A DNA stretch of 64,000 nt. Origin: Cellulomonas sp. HZM. Its GTDB lineage: Bacteria > Actinomycetota > Actinomycetes > Actinomycetales > Cellulomonadaceae. The notes below the pieces were generated by a model, which was not told the origin of the DNA, did no database searches, and saw only the letters and a list, made by a program, of their open reading frames with translations. The position numbers and the translations under genes were made by a program. Position 1 is the stretch's first letter, and the number at the start of each line of letters is the position of its first letter. The stretch lies in NCBI RefSeq assembly GCF_000708885.1, contig NZ_JEOE01000006.1:1-64000 (forward strand), given 5' to 3'. Shown in pieces: positions 45,245 to 54,112 of the stretch.

Positions 45245-46488
45245 TGCGGCTCCGACCGACCCCGCGTGGCTGGGGCATCGCCGGCACGGGCCTCGCGCTG
45301 CTCGTGCTCGGCTCGGGCCTCGGCAACGTCGACCTGCTGCGGATCGGGCTGCTCGCGCTCCTGTGCGTGGGCGGCGCCGCAGCGGTCGTCGCGTGGCGCG
45401 ACCCGGCCAAGGGACGCAACCGCGTGAGCGTGGAGCGCGTGGCCGTACCGAACCCTGTGCACGCGGGGTCCGACGTCGGGGTCGCGGTACGCATCCGGGC
45501 GCACGACGCAGGCTCGCGCACCCGGCTGATGGGCCTGCGGTTCTCGGAGCAGGCCGCCACCGAGCTCTCCGCGGGCCAGCCGCTGCGCGCACGCGTGACG
45601 CGCGAGCGCGGCAACGTCACCGTGAGCTACTCGGTGCGGGCGGCGCGCCGCGGCCGTTGGCCCGTCGGCCCGCTCGTCGTGACGCGCACCGACGTGTTCG
45701 GCACGGTCGCCACCACGGCCGAGCTCGGCGACGCCGCGGAGATCGCCGTGTGGCCCGAGGTCGTCGCGCTCCCCGTCTCCTCCGACGTCCTGGTCGGCGA
45801 GCCGGACCGCGTCGCCCTCGGAGCACGGTCGCCGTCGACCGACGACTCGTCGCTGCGTGACTACCGCGAGGGCGACGACCTGCGCCGTGTGCACTGGCGC
45901 AGCAGCGCACGCCGCGGCTCGCTGCTGGTGCGGTCCGACGAGCGCGCCGGGATGCGACCCGTGTCGGTCCTCATCGACCTCCCGCAGCGTGGCGCGCAGG
46001 CCGTCGAGTGGTCCGTGTCCGTCGCGGCCTCGATGGCGCTCGCGATGCTCGACGCCGGCCACCCCGTGCGCATCCTCGACGGAACCCGCGCAGGCCTCGC
46101 GGCGCCCTTCGTGCACTCCCGCTCGGACGGGGCACGCGCGGCGCTCCTCGACCGGACCATCGACCTGACGTCGCCGCGCGGGACGAGCGAGGCGGAGGCG
46201 CAGCTGGTGGCGGCCGCGCACATGCTCGACTCGACCGAGGCGAACGGGGAGATCGTGCTCGCCGTCGTCGGCGCGCTCACCGCCCGCACGCGCGAGTCCT
46301 TCGCGCACATGGCCGACACCGCGCAGTGCTGGGCGATGGTCCGCACCGACTCGTCGGGCGCGGGCCACGTGCAGGAGACGGAGCACACGCTGCGGGCCCT
46401 GCGCCGGGCCGGGTGGCGAGCGGTCGGGGTCACGGCCGGGGAGAGCCCCACCGACGCATGGCTACGGCTGCTCGGGTGCGGGCGATGA
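45244..46488 (+). CDS. DUF58 domain protein
   Basis: A 414-residue membrane-anchored protein. Two hydrophobic segments at the N-terminus (about 10-25 and 30-50) are followed by a beta-rich region and the DUF58 signature DYREGDDLRRVHWRSSARRG (about 208-227). The C-terminal part looks like a VWA-related fold (VLIDLPQR...SMALAMLDAG). DUF58 proteins sit beside MoxR ATPases and are thought to be their partners. The ATG overlaps the moxR TGA by one base (TGATG). Confidence 0.9.
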   Translation: MRLRPTPRGWGIAGTGLALLVLGSGLGNVDLLRIGLLALLCVGGAAAVVAWRDPAKGRNRVSVERVAVPNPVHAGSDVGVAVRIRAHDAGSRTRLMGLRFSEQAATELSAGQPLRARVTRERGNVTVSYSVRAARRGRWPVGPLVVTRTDVFGTVATTAELGDAAEIAVWPEVVALPVSSDVLVGEPDRVALGARSPSTDDSSLRDYREGDDLRRVHWRSSARRGSLLVRSDERAGMRPVSVLIDLPQRGAQAVEWSVSVAASMALAMLDAGHPVRILDGTRAGLAAPFVHSRSDGARAALLDRTIDLTSPRGTSEAEAQLVAAAHMLDSTEANGEIVLAVVGALTARTRESFAHMADTAQCWAMVRTDSSGAGHVQETEHTLRALRRAGWRAVGVTAGESPTDAWLRLLGCGR

Positions 46489-48830
46489 GCGTCGTCGCGC
46501 CACGTGCACCGCGGGGCGTGCGGGCGTTGCTCGCGACGGCGCTCGTGGCGGTCGGGACGTGCACGAGCCTGGGTGCTGTCGCCGCGATGCTCGGCACGGG
46601 AGGCTGGCGCGGCGCGACCTGGGGGTCGGTCCTGGTCGTCGCCGGCGTCGTCGCGGCGACCCGCGCAGCGACCAGGACGTGGTGGCTGCCCTCGGCCGTC
46701 GGGCTCGTCGCCGCGGCCCTGCTGGTGGTGCTGCGCTACGGCGCCCCGCCCGGACGGCTGCAGCTCGTGCCCGACGGCGACACCGTCGACCGCGCCCGCG
46801 CCGCGTGGAGCGACGGGCTCGCCTACATCGACCACGCCGTCGCGCCCATGGACGTCACGAAGCCGTCCGAGATGGTCCTCGTGGTCGCCGCGCTCGGCGT
46901 GCTGCTGGTCGCCGACCTGCTCGCGGTCGGGCTCGGGCGGCCCGCCTGGGCGGGGCTCGCCTTCCTGCTGATGTGGCTGCCCGGCCTCTACCTCGGCATC
47001 GGCTCGGGCGTGGCCGCGCTCCTGTGGACGGGCATCACGTTCCTGCTGCTCCTTGCCCTGGTCTCGGCGCCCGCGGTCCAGGGCGACGACGAACGCAGCC
47101 GCTGGACGACCACCTCGCTCGTCGCATCGGTGGCCGTCGTCGTCGGCGCTCTCGTGCTCGGCCCCGTGCTCGCCGCGCTGCCCGGGTGGTCGGACCTGCG
47201 CATCCCGTCGTTCGGGTCCGGGGCCGCCGGTCCGCTGCGGCTCAGCGACCAGCTGGACCTGCGGCACAGCCTCGGTGCGCGCTCCGGGCAGACGGTCCTC
47301 ACGTACACCGTGCGCCCCTACCCGGCGGACGACGCGGTGACGCCCGCCGACCAGGAGCCGGGCCCCGACCTGCCGAACCCGACCGCGACGGACGCCGTGT
47401 CCGTCGGCGCCGGCTCGCTCGGGCCCCTGCGGGCCTTCACGCTCACGCAGTTCGACGGGCGCACGTGGACGCCGACCGACCCGTCGGCCTCGTCCCCGGT
47501 GAGCTCGACCACGCTGCTGTCCCCCGTCGCCGCGCTCCAGGGGCAGGAGCCGAGCGCCGACCGTGGCACGCTCGCGCAGGTCGACGTCAACGTGGGCACG
47601 CTCGACGAGACGCGGCTGCCGATCGGCATCTTCGCGCGCACCGTCGCCGCGCGCGGGCAGTGGGAGTACGACGCCGCGCAGGACGAGGTGTTCGGGTCGA
47701 GCCCCACACGCGGCGGCGACTCGTACTCGATGGTCGTCGAGATCCCGTCGCTCACGCCCGACGACCTCGCAGCAGCCCAGGCGCCCGCTCCCGCCGACGC
47801 CGCGACGACCGGTGTGCTCGAGGTGCCCGCGACGTCGCACAGCGACGACATCGCGGCACTCGCCAAGAAGATCACGGCCGACGCGACGAGCCCCTACGCG
47901 CAGGCGATGGACCTGCAGTCGTACCTGCGCTCGACCGCCAACTTCACGTACGACACCCGCGTCGCTCCCGCTCGCACCGACGACGCGGTCTGGGACTTCC
48001 TGCAGGACCGGCACGGCTACTGCGTGCAGTTCGCGACGTCCATGACGATCATGGCCCGCACGCTCGGCATCCCCGCGCGCGTCGGGATCGGCTTCCTGCC
48101 CGGCAGCACCGACGGCGACGGCACGTACACCGTCACCGGCAAGCAGGCCCACGCGTGGCCCGAGCTGTACTTCGGCGACGACCTCGGGTGGGTGCGGTTC
48201 GAGCCGACCCCCGCGGTCCAGTCGGGGCCGCCGCCCGTGTGGAGCGACCCGTTCCGCGCGTCACAGGCGATCGACAACCCCGACATCCCGCACGGGGCCA
48301 CGGCCGCTCCCACGCAGGACTCGTCGACCTCGGCACCGGGCGACGACGAGACCAGCGCCCCCACCACGACCGTGACCACCTCGTCGACCGGCTGGCTCGC
48401 CCCGGTGGGCATCACGCTCGCCGTGGTGCTCGTGCTCGCCGCGCTCGCGCTGTCCGCGGTCGTCCGCGTCCGACGGCGACGTGCCGAGCAGGTCACCGCC
48501 GAGCGGGCATGGGGTCGGCTGCGCAGGCGGCTCGCGGCCGACGGCGTGCGCTGGTCCGATGCGACGACGCCCCGCGACGCGACGCGCACGATCTGCCGCC
48601 AGGTGGAGGAGCGGTCCGGGCACACGCTGCCGGACTCCGCCCTCACGGCGCTCACCGGGCTCTCCCGGGCGGTCGAGCAGCAGCGCTACGCGCCCAGCCC
48701 GACGGACGTCTCGGCCGGGCAGCTGTCCGCGTGGGTCGACGAAGCGGCGGGAGCGGTGCACGACGCGGTGGGCGGGCGCAGCAGACGCGGCGCCCGCGAC
48801 GGCCGGACCGCAGCGACCTCGACCCGCTGA
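46485..48830 (+). CDS. Membrane transglutaminase-like protein
   Basis: A 781-residue protein with about six N-terminal membrane helices (to about residue 225), an extracellular region with a transglutaminase-core domain, then one more helix (GWLAPVGITLAVVLVLAALAL, about 635-660) and a cytoplasmic tail (DUF4129-like). The catalytic Cys513 is in HGYCVQFA and His556 in KQAHAWPEL, followed by WVRFEPTP. Papain-like transglutaminases of this MoxR-DUF58 operon type probably act on envelope proteins; substrate unknown. ATG overlaps the DUF58 stop (ATGA). Confidence 0.9.
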   Translation: MSVVAPRAPRGVRALLATALVAVGTCTSLGAVAAMLGTGGWRGATWGSVLVVAGVVAATRAATRTWWLPSAVGLVAAALLVVLRYGAPPGRLQLVPDGDTVDRARAAWSDGLAYIDHAVAPMDVTKPSEMVLVVAALGVLLVADLLAVGLGRPAWAGLAFLLMWLPGLYLGIGSGVAALLWTGITFLLLLALVSAPAVQGDDERSRWTTTSLVASVAVVVGALVLGPVLAALPGWSDLRIPSFGSGAAGPLRLSDQLDLRHSLGARSGQTVLTYTVRPYPADDAVTPADQEPGPDLPNPTATDAVSVGAGSLGPLRAFTLTQFDGRTWTPTDPSASSPVSSTTLLSPVAALQGQEPSADRGTLAQVDVNVGTLDETRLPIGIFARTVAARGQWEYDAAQDEVFGSSPTRGGDSYSMVVEIPSLTPDDLAAAQAPAPADAATTGVLEVPATSHSDDIAALAKKITADATSPYAQAMDLQSYLRSTANFTYDTRVAPARTDDAVWDFLQDRHGYCVQFATSMTIMARTLGIPARVGIGFLPGSTDGDGTYTVTGKQAHAWPELYFGDDLGWVRFEPTPAVQSGPPPVWSDPFRASQAIDNPDIPHGATAAPTQDSSTSAPGDDETSAPTTTVTTSSTGWLAPVGITLAVVLVLAALALSAVVRVRRRRAEQVTAERAWGRLRRRLAADGVRWSDATTPRDATRTICRQVEERSGHTLPDSALTALTGLSRAVEQQRYAPSPTDVSAGQLSAWVDEAAGAVHDAVGGRSRRGARDGRTAATSTR

Positions 48831-48873
48831 GCGGCCTCGACCCGGCGGTCCGAGCGCCCGGCGTGACGTACGC

Positions 48874-48898
48874 CGTGGCACGTGCCCGCGGTGCCACG
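48874..48898 (+). terminator. Terminator after the transglutaminase gene
   Basis: CGTGGCAC (48874-48881) and GTGCCACG (48891-48898), 9-base loop, 44 bases after the transglutaminase stop. Confidence 0.55.
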
Positions 48899-48911
48899 TT
48901 CCTCCGAGGGA

Positions 48912-48931
48912 GCGCCCGCGGAAGCGGGCGC
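48912..48931. terminator. Second hairpin between convergent genes
   Basis: GCGCCCGC, loop GGAA, GCGGGCGC: a perfect 8-bp stem with a stable tetraloop-size loop, 12 bases past the DUF3040 stop. It can serve either strand. Confidence 0.65.
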
Positions 48932-48942
48932 CCGTGCGACGG

Positions 48943-49347
48943 CTACCGGCCGCCGTTCTCCCGGCGGCGGTCCCAGCGCTCCTCGAGGCGGTGCATGAAC
49001 CCGCCGGAGCGCGGGGTCTTGGTGCGTCCCTGGTGGCGGCTGACGTGCCCGTCCTCGGACACGACGCCCTGCGGACCCTGCTTGCGGTGCCGGGACGGGT
49101 TCGCGAACGCGAACGCGACCGCGGCGAACATCACGACGAAGCCCACCACCCCGAGCACGGGGATGCTCTGCGCGGCGCCCAGCACCAGGAGCAGCAGCCC
49201 GACGACGGCGCCGACGACGGCGATGACGTAGCGACCGACGTGCCGACGACCCCGCTGGGTGAGGGTGTTGGCGAGCCGCGGGTCGTCAGACGTGAGCTGG
49301 CGCTCCATCTGCTCGAGGACGCGCTGCTCGTACTCGGAGAGAGGCAT
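48943..49347 (-). CDS. DUF3040 membrane protein
   Basis: A 134-residue protein starting MPLSEYEQRVLEQMERQL, the exact DUF3040 opening, with DDPRLANTL just after. Two hydrophobic helices (about 41-58 and 64-82) form a hairpin in the membrane; the tail is basic. The family is common in actinobacteria and has no known function. The ATG has AGGAG five bases upstream. It ends against a hairpin shared with the transglutaminase operon. Confidence 0.9.
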   Translation of the reverse strand: MPLSEYEQRVLEQMERQLTSDDPRLANTLTQRGRRHVGRYVIAVVGAVVGLLLLVLGAAQSIPVLGVVGFVVMFAAVAFAFANPSRHRKQGPQGVVSEDGHVSRHQGRTKTPRSGGFMHRLEERWDRRRENGGR

Positions 49348-49385
49348 CCCGGCTCCTGTCCACTGTCACGAAGAGGTTCTCCGTC

Positions 49386-50663
49386 TCAGGATAGATCCGC
49401 GGGAACGAAGGTGGTAGCCAGACGGGAAGCGGGGGCCGACGAACCAGGCCGGATCGCGCCACCACCGAACTTCTGGCGCACCTCGTCCATCGCCATCTCG
49501 GCGTCGCGGCGCCGTCCGTCCGCGCGCGCCTCGGGCAGGTCGACGGCCTCGTCGAGCGTCGGCTGACGTGCCGACGACGTCGCCCCGGTCAGGCCTTCGA
49601 CCCGCACGCCGACCAGCCGTACGGGCAGCCCGCCCAGGTCGGTCGCGGCGAGCAGGTCGCGCGCCGCCAGGAAGATCTCCCTGCCCACGTCGGTCGGCGT
49701 CGTGAGCGTGCGTGACCGCGTGAGCGTCCTGAAGTCGCTCGTGCGCACCTTCACCGACACCGTGCGTCCGACGAGGCCCGCGGCGCGCAGCCGGGACGCG
49801 CACCGGTCCGCGAGCGCGAGCGCGCGCGTCTCGACGACCGCGAGGTCCATCAGGTCCTGGTCGAACGTCTCCTCGGCTCCGATCGACTTCTCCTCCCGGC
49901 CCGGGGTGACCGGCCGCGGGTCACGGCCCCAGGCGAGGTCGTGCAGGTGCGCGCCCGCGACACGGCCCACCGCGCGCTGGACCGTCGCGACGTCACTGTC
50001 CGCGAGCTGTGCGACCGAGGTGATCCCCCACCGCGCGAGCGACTGCTCGGTCCGCTCGCCGACTCCCCACAGGGCCCCCACCGGCAGCACCCGCAGGAAG
50101 TCGACGGTCGCCGCACGTGGCACCAGCAGCACGCCGTCGGGCTTCGCATGACCCGACGCGAGCTTCGCGACGAACTTGGTGGACGCGATACCCACCGAGC
50201 ACGTGATGCCGAACTGCTCACGCACCTGCTCCCGGATCCGCTGCGCGATCACGGTGGGAGCACCGAGACGACGGCGAGCGCCCGCCACGTCGAGGAAGGC
50301 CTCGTCGACGCTGACCTGCTCGACGAGCGCGGTCACGTCGCCGAGCACGCGCATGACCCCGACGGAGACCTCGTGGTAGGCGTGGTGGTCCGGCGGCACG
50401 ACCACCGCCTGGGGGCACATGCGCAGCGCGCGCGACATCGGCATCGCCGAGTGCACGCCGAAGGCTCGCGCCTCGTAGGTCGCCGCGAGCACCACGCCGC
50501 GCTGCGCTCCCCCGACGATCACCGGAAGGCCGCGCAGCTGCGGCCTTCGCGCGAGCTCCACCGACGCGAAGAAGGCGTCCATGTCGACGTGGAGGATCGA
50601 GCAGCCCTCTTCCTCGCGCCCCCAGTCGCGCCGGGCGGCGTCCGCGCGCGGACCCCGGCTCAC
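49386..50663 (-). CDS. dinB: DNA polymerase IV (Y-family)
   Basis: A 425-residue lesion-bypass polymerase. Palm residues are in ILHVDMDAFFASVEL (first Asp pair) and SVDEAFLDVAG (Asp-Glu); the fingers have TYEARAFGVHSAMP and the thumb SVGIASTKFVAKLAS. The little-finger domain covers about 260-370. The last about 50 residues do not clearly hold a beta-clamp motif, though LPVRLVGVRVEGL is followed by a Gln-rich stretch. GTG 50663 gives a longer N-terminus than minimal DinB (about 20 residues before VDMDAFF). It is downstream of the SAV_6107 gene behind a LexA box. Confidence 0.92.
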   Translation of the reverse strand: MSRGPRADAARRDWGREEEGCSILHVDMDAFFASVELARRPQLRGLPVIVGGAQRGVVLAATYEARAFGVHSAMPMSRALRMCPQAVVVPPDHHAYHEVSVGVMRVLGDVTALVEQVSVDEAFLDVAGARRRLGAPTVIAQRIREQVREQFGITCSVGIASTKFVAKLASGHAKPDGVLLVPRAATVDFLRVLPVGALWGVGERTEQSLARWGITSVAQLADSDVATVQRAVGRVAGAHLHDLAWGRDPRPVTPGREEKSIGAEETFDQDLMDLAVVETRALALADRCASRLRAAGLVGRTVSVKVRTSDFRTLTRSRTLTTPTDVGREIFLAARDLLAATDLGGLPVRLVGVRVEGLTGATSSARQPTLDEAVDLPEARADGRRRDAEMAMDEVRQKFGGGAIRPGSSAPASRLATTFVPADLS

Positions 50664-50697
50664 GACCGCACCGGGCCGGTCACGTCCACGAGGTCGG

Positions 50698-51168
50698 TCA
50701 CGACGCCCGCGCCACCCGCAGGTCGAGCGGGTGCTCCTCCCCGAGCAGGGCACGCGCCGCGTCGACGAAGTCCTCCGCCGCGCACAGCGTGTCCTCGGCA
50801 CGCTCCTCCGACAGCACGTCGAATCGTCCCGCGTCCACGGCGGAGCGCACCGCGGCGCCCGCCTCGAAGAACGCGGCCCAGCGATCGAGCTCCGGCGCGG
50901 CCTTGCGCAGCAGTGCCCACACGGTCCGCGACGCCCCACGCGTCGGCACGGTGCCGCGTGCCGCGACCACGGCCGCGCCGGCGCGCAGCGCTGCGAGGTG
51001 TGCGTGCGAGAAGCGTTCCCACGACTCGGGTGAGTACTGCGCGGCCACGAGCTCCGCGTCGGCTCGGTTCATCAGCGTGCGCGCCTGCGGGGACAGCAGA
51101 CCCCCGTGCGACGGCCGCGCACTGGTGGCGACGTCGGTCACGGGACCGGCGACAGACGACTGAGCCAT
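50698..51168 (-). CDS. SAV_6107-family HEPN protein
   Basis: A 156-residue, all-helical protein. The conserved part, ARTLMNRADAELVAAQYSPESWERFSHAHLAALRAGAAVV in pieces, is the HEPN-like SAV_6107 family signature (about residues 28-75); the family lies beside dinB in many actinobacteria. HEPN folds are often RNases or nucleotide binders, but the RX4-6H catalytic motif is not clear here, so no activity is claimed. ATG 51168; 34 bases separate it from dinB, so they form an operon under SOS control. Confidence 0.82.
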   Translation of the reverse strand: MAQSSVAGPVTDVATSARPSHGGLLSPQARTLMNRADAELVAAQYSPESWERFSHAHLAALRAGAAVVAARGTVPTRGASRTVWALLRKAAPELDRWAAFFEAGAAVRSAVDAGRFDVLSEERAEDTLCAAEDFVDAARALLGEEHPLDLRVARAS

Positions 51169-51188
51169 GTGCCTCACCTCCGACCCCC

Positions 51189-51218
51189 ATGATCGAACAG
51201 ACGTTCGAGATCCGTCAA
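51189..51218 (-). promoter_or_regulatory. SOS-controlled promoter of SAV_6107-dinB
   Basis: Minus strand -35 TTGACG (51213-51218), 18-base spacer, -10 GATCAT (51189-51194). The LexA box fills the spacer. Confidence 0.55.
51193..51208. promoter_or_regulatory. LexA (SOS) box
   Basis: TCGAAC-AGAC-GTTCGA on the plus strand, a perfect palindrome in its six-base arms and an exact match to the Gram-positive/actinobacterial SOS box TCGAAC-N4-GTTCGA. It lies 25-40 bases before the SAV_6107 ATG. Confidence 0.88.
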
Positions 51219-51237
51219 CCCGTACGCCCGATCCGCC

Positions 51238-51243
51238 TACGGT
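51238..51243 (+). promoter_or_regulatory. Putative -10 element of the leaderless spermidine-synthase-like gene
   Basis: TACGGT, seven bases before the ATG at 51251. Confidence 0.4.
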
Positions 51244-51250
51244 GTGTGCC

Positions 51251-52129
51251 ATGTCCCGAGCGTCCCACCGACCACCGACACGCGACTGGCCCACGGGGCC
51301 CGTCTCGATCTCGACGGGCACGGTCGAGCTCGTGCGGGACCCGGACCGACCGTCCGCGGTCGTCGTCATGGTCAACGGCGTGCCGAGCTCGTACGTCGAC
51401 CTCGACGACCCCGCGCTGCTCGCGTTCGAGTACATGCAGCAGATGGCCGCCGTGGTGGACGCGATGCCCGCCGGCCCCCTCGAGGTCGTGCACCTGGGCG
51501 CGGCGGGGTGCGCCCTCGCGCGGGCGCTCGACGCGGCTCGTCCGGGGTCGCGTCAGCTCGCGGTCGAGCTCGACACGACGCTGCCCGAGCTCGTGCGCAG
51601 GTGGTTCGACCTGCCGCGTTCCCCCGCGCTGCGGATCCGTGCCGGCGACGCGCGTGCTGTCACCGAGAGGCTCCCGGACCGGTCGGCGGACGTCGTCGTG
51701 CGCGACGTGTTCGCCGGCGACCGGACGCCCACCCACGTGCAGACGCGTGAGATGGCCACGCACGTGGCGCGCGTGCTGCGCGCCGGCGGCGTGTACCTCG
51801 TCAACTGCGCGGACCGTGCACCGCTCGCGCTCGCCCGTGCCGAGGTCGCGACGCTCGCCGAGCAGTTCGCCGACGTCGCGGTCGTGGCCGAGCCCGGCCT
51901 CCTGCGCGGGCGCGGCTACGGCAACGTGGTGCTCGCGGCGACCGACCGCACCGACCTGCTCGCCTCGCCGGCGCTCGCACGCGCCGTGCGCAGCCTGCCC
52001 GCACCCGCGCGCCTGCTGCACGGCGACGAGGCCGCGGCGTTCGCGCGTGGCGCGGCCGTGCTCGCCGATCCCGGACCCAAGGACGACGGAGACGCCGTTG
52101 ACGAGCGCACGACGAAGGGTCGCCCCTGA
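51251..52129 (+). CDS. Spermidine synthase-like, SAM-methyltransferase-fold protein
   Basis: A 292-residue Rossmann-fold protein of the spermidine-synthase-like group. It has the early beta hairpin (GTVELVRDPDRPSAVVVMVNGVPSSYVDLDDP), the nucleotide-site loop VHLGAAGCALARAL (residues about 80-93), VELDTTLPELV (acidic ribose ligand) and VVVRDVFAGDRTP. True spermidine synthases have a catalytic Asp in a 'YD.ii.D' motif; here the second region reads DVVVRDVF, so aminopropyl transfer is possible but not assured. Divergent from the SAV_6107-dinB operon across the LexA region. Confidence 0.8.
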   Translation: MSRASHRPPTRDWPTGPVSISTGTVELVRDPDRPSAVVVMVNGVPSSYVDLDDPALLAFEYMQQMAAVVDAMPAGPLEVVHLGAAGCALARALDAARPGSRQLAVELDTTLPELVRRWFDLPRSPALRIRAGDARAVTERLPDRSADVVVRDVFAGDRTPTHVQTREMATHVARVLRAGGVYLVNCADRAPLALARAEVATLAEQFADVAVVAEPGLLRGRGYGNVVLAATDRTDLLASPALARAVRSLPAPARLLHGDEAAAFARGAAVLADPGPKDDGDAVDERTTKGRP

Positions 52130-52146
52130 GCGGGACGACCCTTCGT
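52112..52146. terminator. Terminator enclosing the stop codon of the spermidine-synthase-like gene
   Basis: ACGAAGGGTCG (52112-52122) pairs perfectly with CGACCCTTCGT (52136-52146); the 13-base loop contains the TGA at 52127-52129. It also lies past the stop of the convergent cold-shock gene and can serve both. Confidence 0.75.
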
Positions 52147-52199
52147 GAGACCGCGAGAGCGGGCGGGGGCTTCGACGGGCGCCGCGGCGACCCGGGGCG

Positions 52200-52403
52200 T
52201 CACAGCGGGCGGACGTGCTCCGCCTGCGGGCCCTTGTCGCCCTGCGCGATGTCGAACTCGACGCGCTGGCCCTCGTCGAGCGAGCGGTAGCCCTGGGAGT
52301 CGATCGCGGAGTAGTGCACGAAGACGTCGGCGCCACCGCCGTCCTGCGCGATGAACCCGTAGCCCTTCTCGGCGTTGAACCACTTGACAGCACCCTGTGC
52401 CAT
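52200..52403 (-). CDS. cspA: Cold-shock domain protein
   Basis: A 67-residue single OB-fold protein, [20 protein letters not shown] at the start, with RNP1-like KGYGFI and RNP2-like VFVHYSAI. Binds single-stranded RNA and DNA and melts mRNA structure. Paralogues are common, so the symbol is generic. A very strong Shine-Dalgarno (GGAGGAGAAGGA) precedes the ATG, and a strong hairpin lies just above that. Confidence 0.95.
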   Translation of the reverse strand: MAQGAVKWFNAEKGYGFIAQDGGGADVFVHYSAIDSQGYRSLDEGQRVEFDIAQGDKGPQAEHVRPL

Positions 52404-52430
52404 GTCCTGCTTCCTTCTCCTCCGGTGACG

Positions 52431-52453
52431 ACGGCGGTCGGCCCGACCGCCGT
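52431..52453 (-). other. Strong 5'-leader hairpin of the cold-shock gene
   Basis: ACGGCGGTCGG, C, CCGACCGCCGT: a nearly perfect 23-base palindrome 28 bases before the ATG and directly above the Shine-Dalgarno. Further up are the palindromes CGTTGCAACG (52495-52504) and GTGGCG-CA-CGCCAC (52527-52540). The interval 52404-52608 holds no gene. Confidence 0.6.
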
Positions 52454-52608
52454 GCCGCAATGCCTCGCGTCCTGCACCGGACGATCGACGAGCACGTTGC
52501 AACGCAGGCATCGTTGCACGCACCGTGTGGCGCACGCCACGGTTTGCGGCACCCTCAGGGCAAGGTTCGATAACGATGGGGTGAAGGGGCGGCAACGCGC
52601 GGGACGGC

Positions 52609-53559
52609 TCAGTCGCCGCGGCCCTCCTCGCCCCGGCCCTCGTCTCCCTGCTCCGCGAGGAAGCGCTCGAACTCGGCGCCCAGCTCGTCGGCCGTCGGCA
52701 GGTCGGCCGAGCGTGCGAGCAGGCTCCCCCGCTCCGAGGACCGCGCGAACGCGTCGTACTGCTCCTCGAGCGCGTGGACCACGGTCGAGATCTCCTGCGA
52801 CTCCTCCACCTGGCGCTCGATCTCGGCGGTCGCCTCCGACGCGGCCGCGTCGAGCGCGTGGCTGCGCAGGTCCAGACCGGTCGCGCGCTCGACGGCCCGC
52901 AGCCCGGCGATGCTGGCCTGCGGGTACGACGACTGCGTCAGGTAGTGCGGCACGTGCACCGCGAAGCCCATCGCGTCGTGCCCCGACTGCCCGAGCCGGA
53001 GCTCGAGCAGGGCGCTCGCGCTCGCCGGCACCTGGACCGTGCCGAACCACGACGGGTGGTCGGCCACGAGCTCGGCGCGGGTCGCGTGCGCCGTCACCGA
53101 TGCGGGCCGGGTGTGCGGGATCCCCATCGGGATGCCGTGCACGCCGACCGTGAGCGACACGTCGAACCGCTCGACGAGCTGGCGGACCGCCGCGACGTAC
53201 CGCTCCCACTGGACGTCGGGCTCCTGGCCGTGCAGCAGCAGGAACGGGGTGCCGACCCCGTCCTCGAGCACGTCGACCACGAGCTCCGGCTCCTCGTACG
53301 ACGTCCACGTCGTCGCGTCGAACGTCATCGTCGGGCGGCGCGACCGGTAGTCGATCAGCTGGTCGGCGTCGAACGACGCGAGCCGCGTGGGCTCGAGCTC
53401 GTCGAGCAGGTGCTCGGCCGCGAGCCGTCCGGCCGCGCCCGCGTCGACGAAGCCGCGCACCGCGTGCACGAGCACCGGCCGATGCCCCGCCGCAGCGCGC
53501 TCGTCGAGGCGAGCGGCCACGTCCGGGTCCACGTCGTAGATGTCGCTGGGGTCGAGCAA
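52609..53559 (-). CDS. PAC2-family protein
   Basis: A 316-residue protein of the PAC2 (proteasome assembly chaperone 2-like) family. Signature stretches are [22 protein letters not shown] (residues about 30-52), [16 protein letters not shown] and [15 protein letters not shown], followed by [19 protein letters not shown]. The C-terminal 60 residues form an acidic coiled coil with a Glu/Gly/Arg-rich end. Function in bacteria is not known. The start is TTG at 53559, supported by GAGAGG eight bases upstream and by [11 protein letters not shown], the family N-terminus. Confidence 0.88.
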   Translation of the reverse strand: MLDPSDIYDVDPDVAARLDERAAAGHRPVLVHAVRGFVDAGAAGRLAAEHLLDELEPTRLASFDADQLIDYRSRRPTMTFDATTWTSYEEPELVVDVLEDGVGTPFLLLHGQEPDVQWERYVAAVRQLVERFDVSLTVGVHGIPMGIPHTRPASVTAHATRAELVADHPSWFGTVQVPASASALLELRLGQSGHDAMGFAVHVPHYLTQSSYPQASIAGLRAVERATGLDLRSHALDAAASEATAEIERQVEESQEISTVVHALEEQYDAFARSSERGSLLARSADLPTADELGAEFERFLAEQGDEGRGEEGRGD

Positions 53560-53592
53560 CTCGGTACCTCTCGTCGGCTCGTGCAGGCCATC

Positions 53593-53609
53593 CGGGGAAG
53601 AAGTCCCCG
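53593..53609 (-). terminator. Hairpin after the response-regulator gene
   Basis: CGGGGA, loop AGAAG, TCCCCG, 51 bases past the response-regulator stop. Confidence 0.45.
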
Positions 53610-53659
53610 TGCTGCCTGCCTCAACGCGACCGACGCCGATCCTCTTCCCGCACCGGGTG

Positions 53660-54097
53660 TCAGCGGGTCGGGAGGCGTACCACCTCGACGAAGAACTCGT
53701 CGATGTGGCGCACCACGTCGATGAACCGGTCGAAGTCGACGGGCTTGGTGACGTACGCGTTGGCGTGCAGCGAGTAGCTGCGCACGACGTCCTCCTCGGC
53801 CTCGCTCGTCGTGAGCACGACCACCGGGATCTGCCGCAGCGCCTCGTCGGCCTTGAGCTCCTCCAGCACCTCGCGCCCGTCCATCCGCGGCAGGTTGAGG
53901 TCGAGCAGGATCAGGTCCGGCGTGGGCGCGTCGGCGTGCTCGCCCTCCTTGCGCAGGAACTCCATCGCGCTGACGCCGTCGGACACCACCGACAGCCGGT
54001 TCGTCACCTTGTGGTCGGCGAACGCCTCGCGGGTCATGAGGACGTCGCCCGGGTCGTCCTCCACCAGCAGGACGTCGATCGTCTTGCGCTCCGACAT
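53660..54097 (-). CDS. Stand-alone response regulator (Rcp1-like)
   Basis: A 145-residue single receiver domain without an output domain. The acidic pocket is VEDDPGD, the phosphorylation site is Asp66 in [11 protein letters not shown], and VVLTTS and YVTKPVDF hold the Thr and Lys. The longer loop between strand 3 and the rest matches Rcp1, the partner of phytochrome-type kinases. It is fifteen bases after the histidine kinase gene and presumably its phosphoacceptor. Confidence 0.92.
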   Translation of the reverse strand: MSERKTIDVLLVEDDPGDVLMTREAFADHKVTNRLSVVSDGVSAMEFLRKEGEHADAPTPDLILLDLNLPRMDGREVLEELKADEALRQIPVVVLTTSEAEEDVVRSYSLHANAYVTKPVDFDRFIDVVRHIDEFFVEVVRLPTR

Positions 54098-54112
54098 GCG
54101 GCTCTCCTCGCG

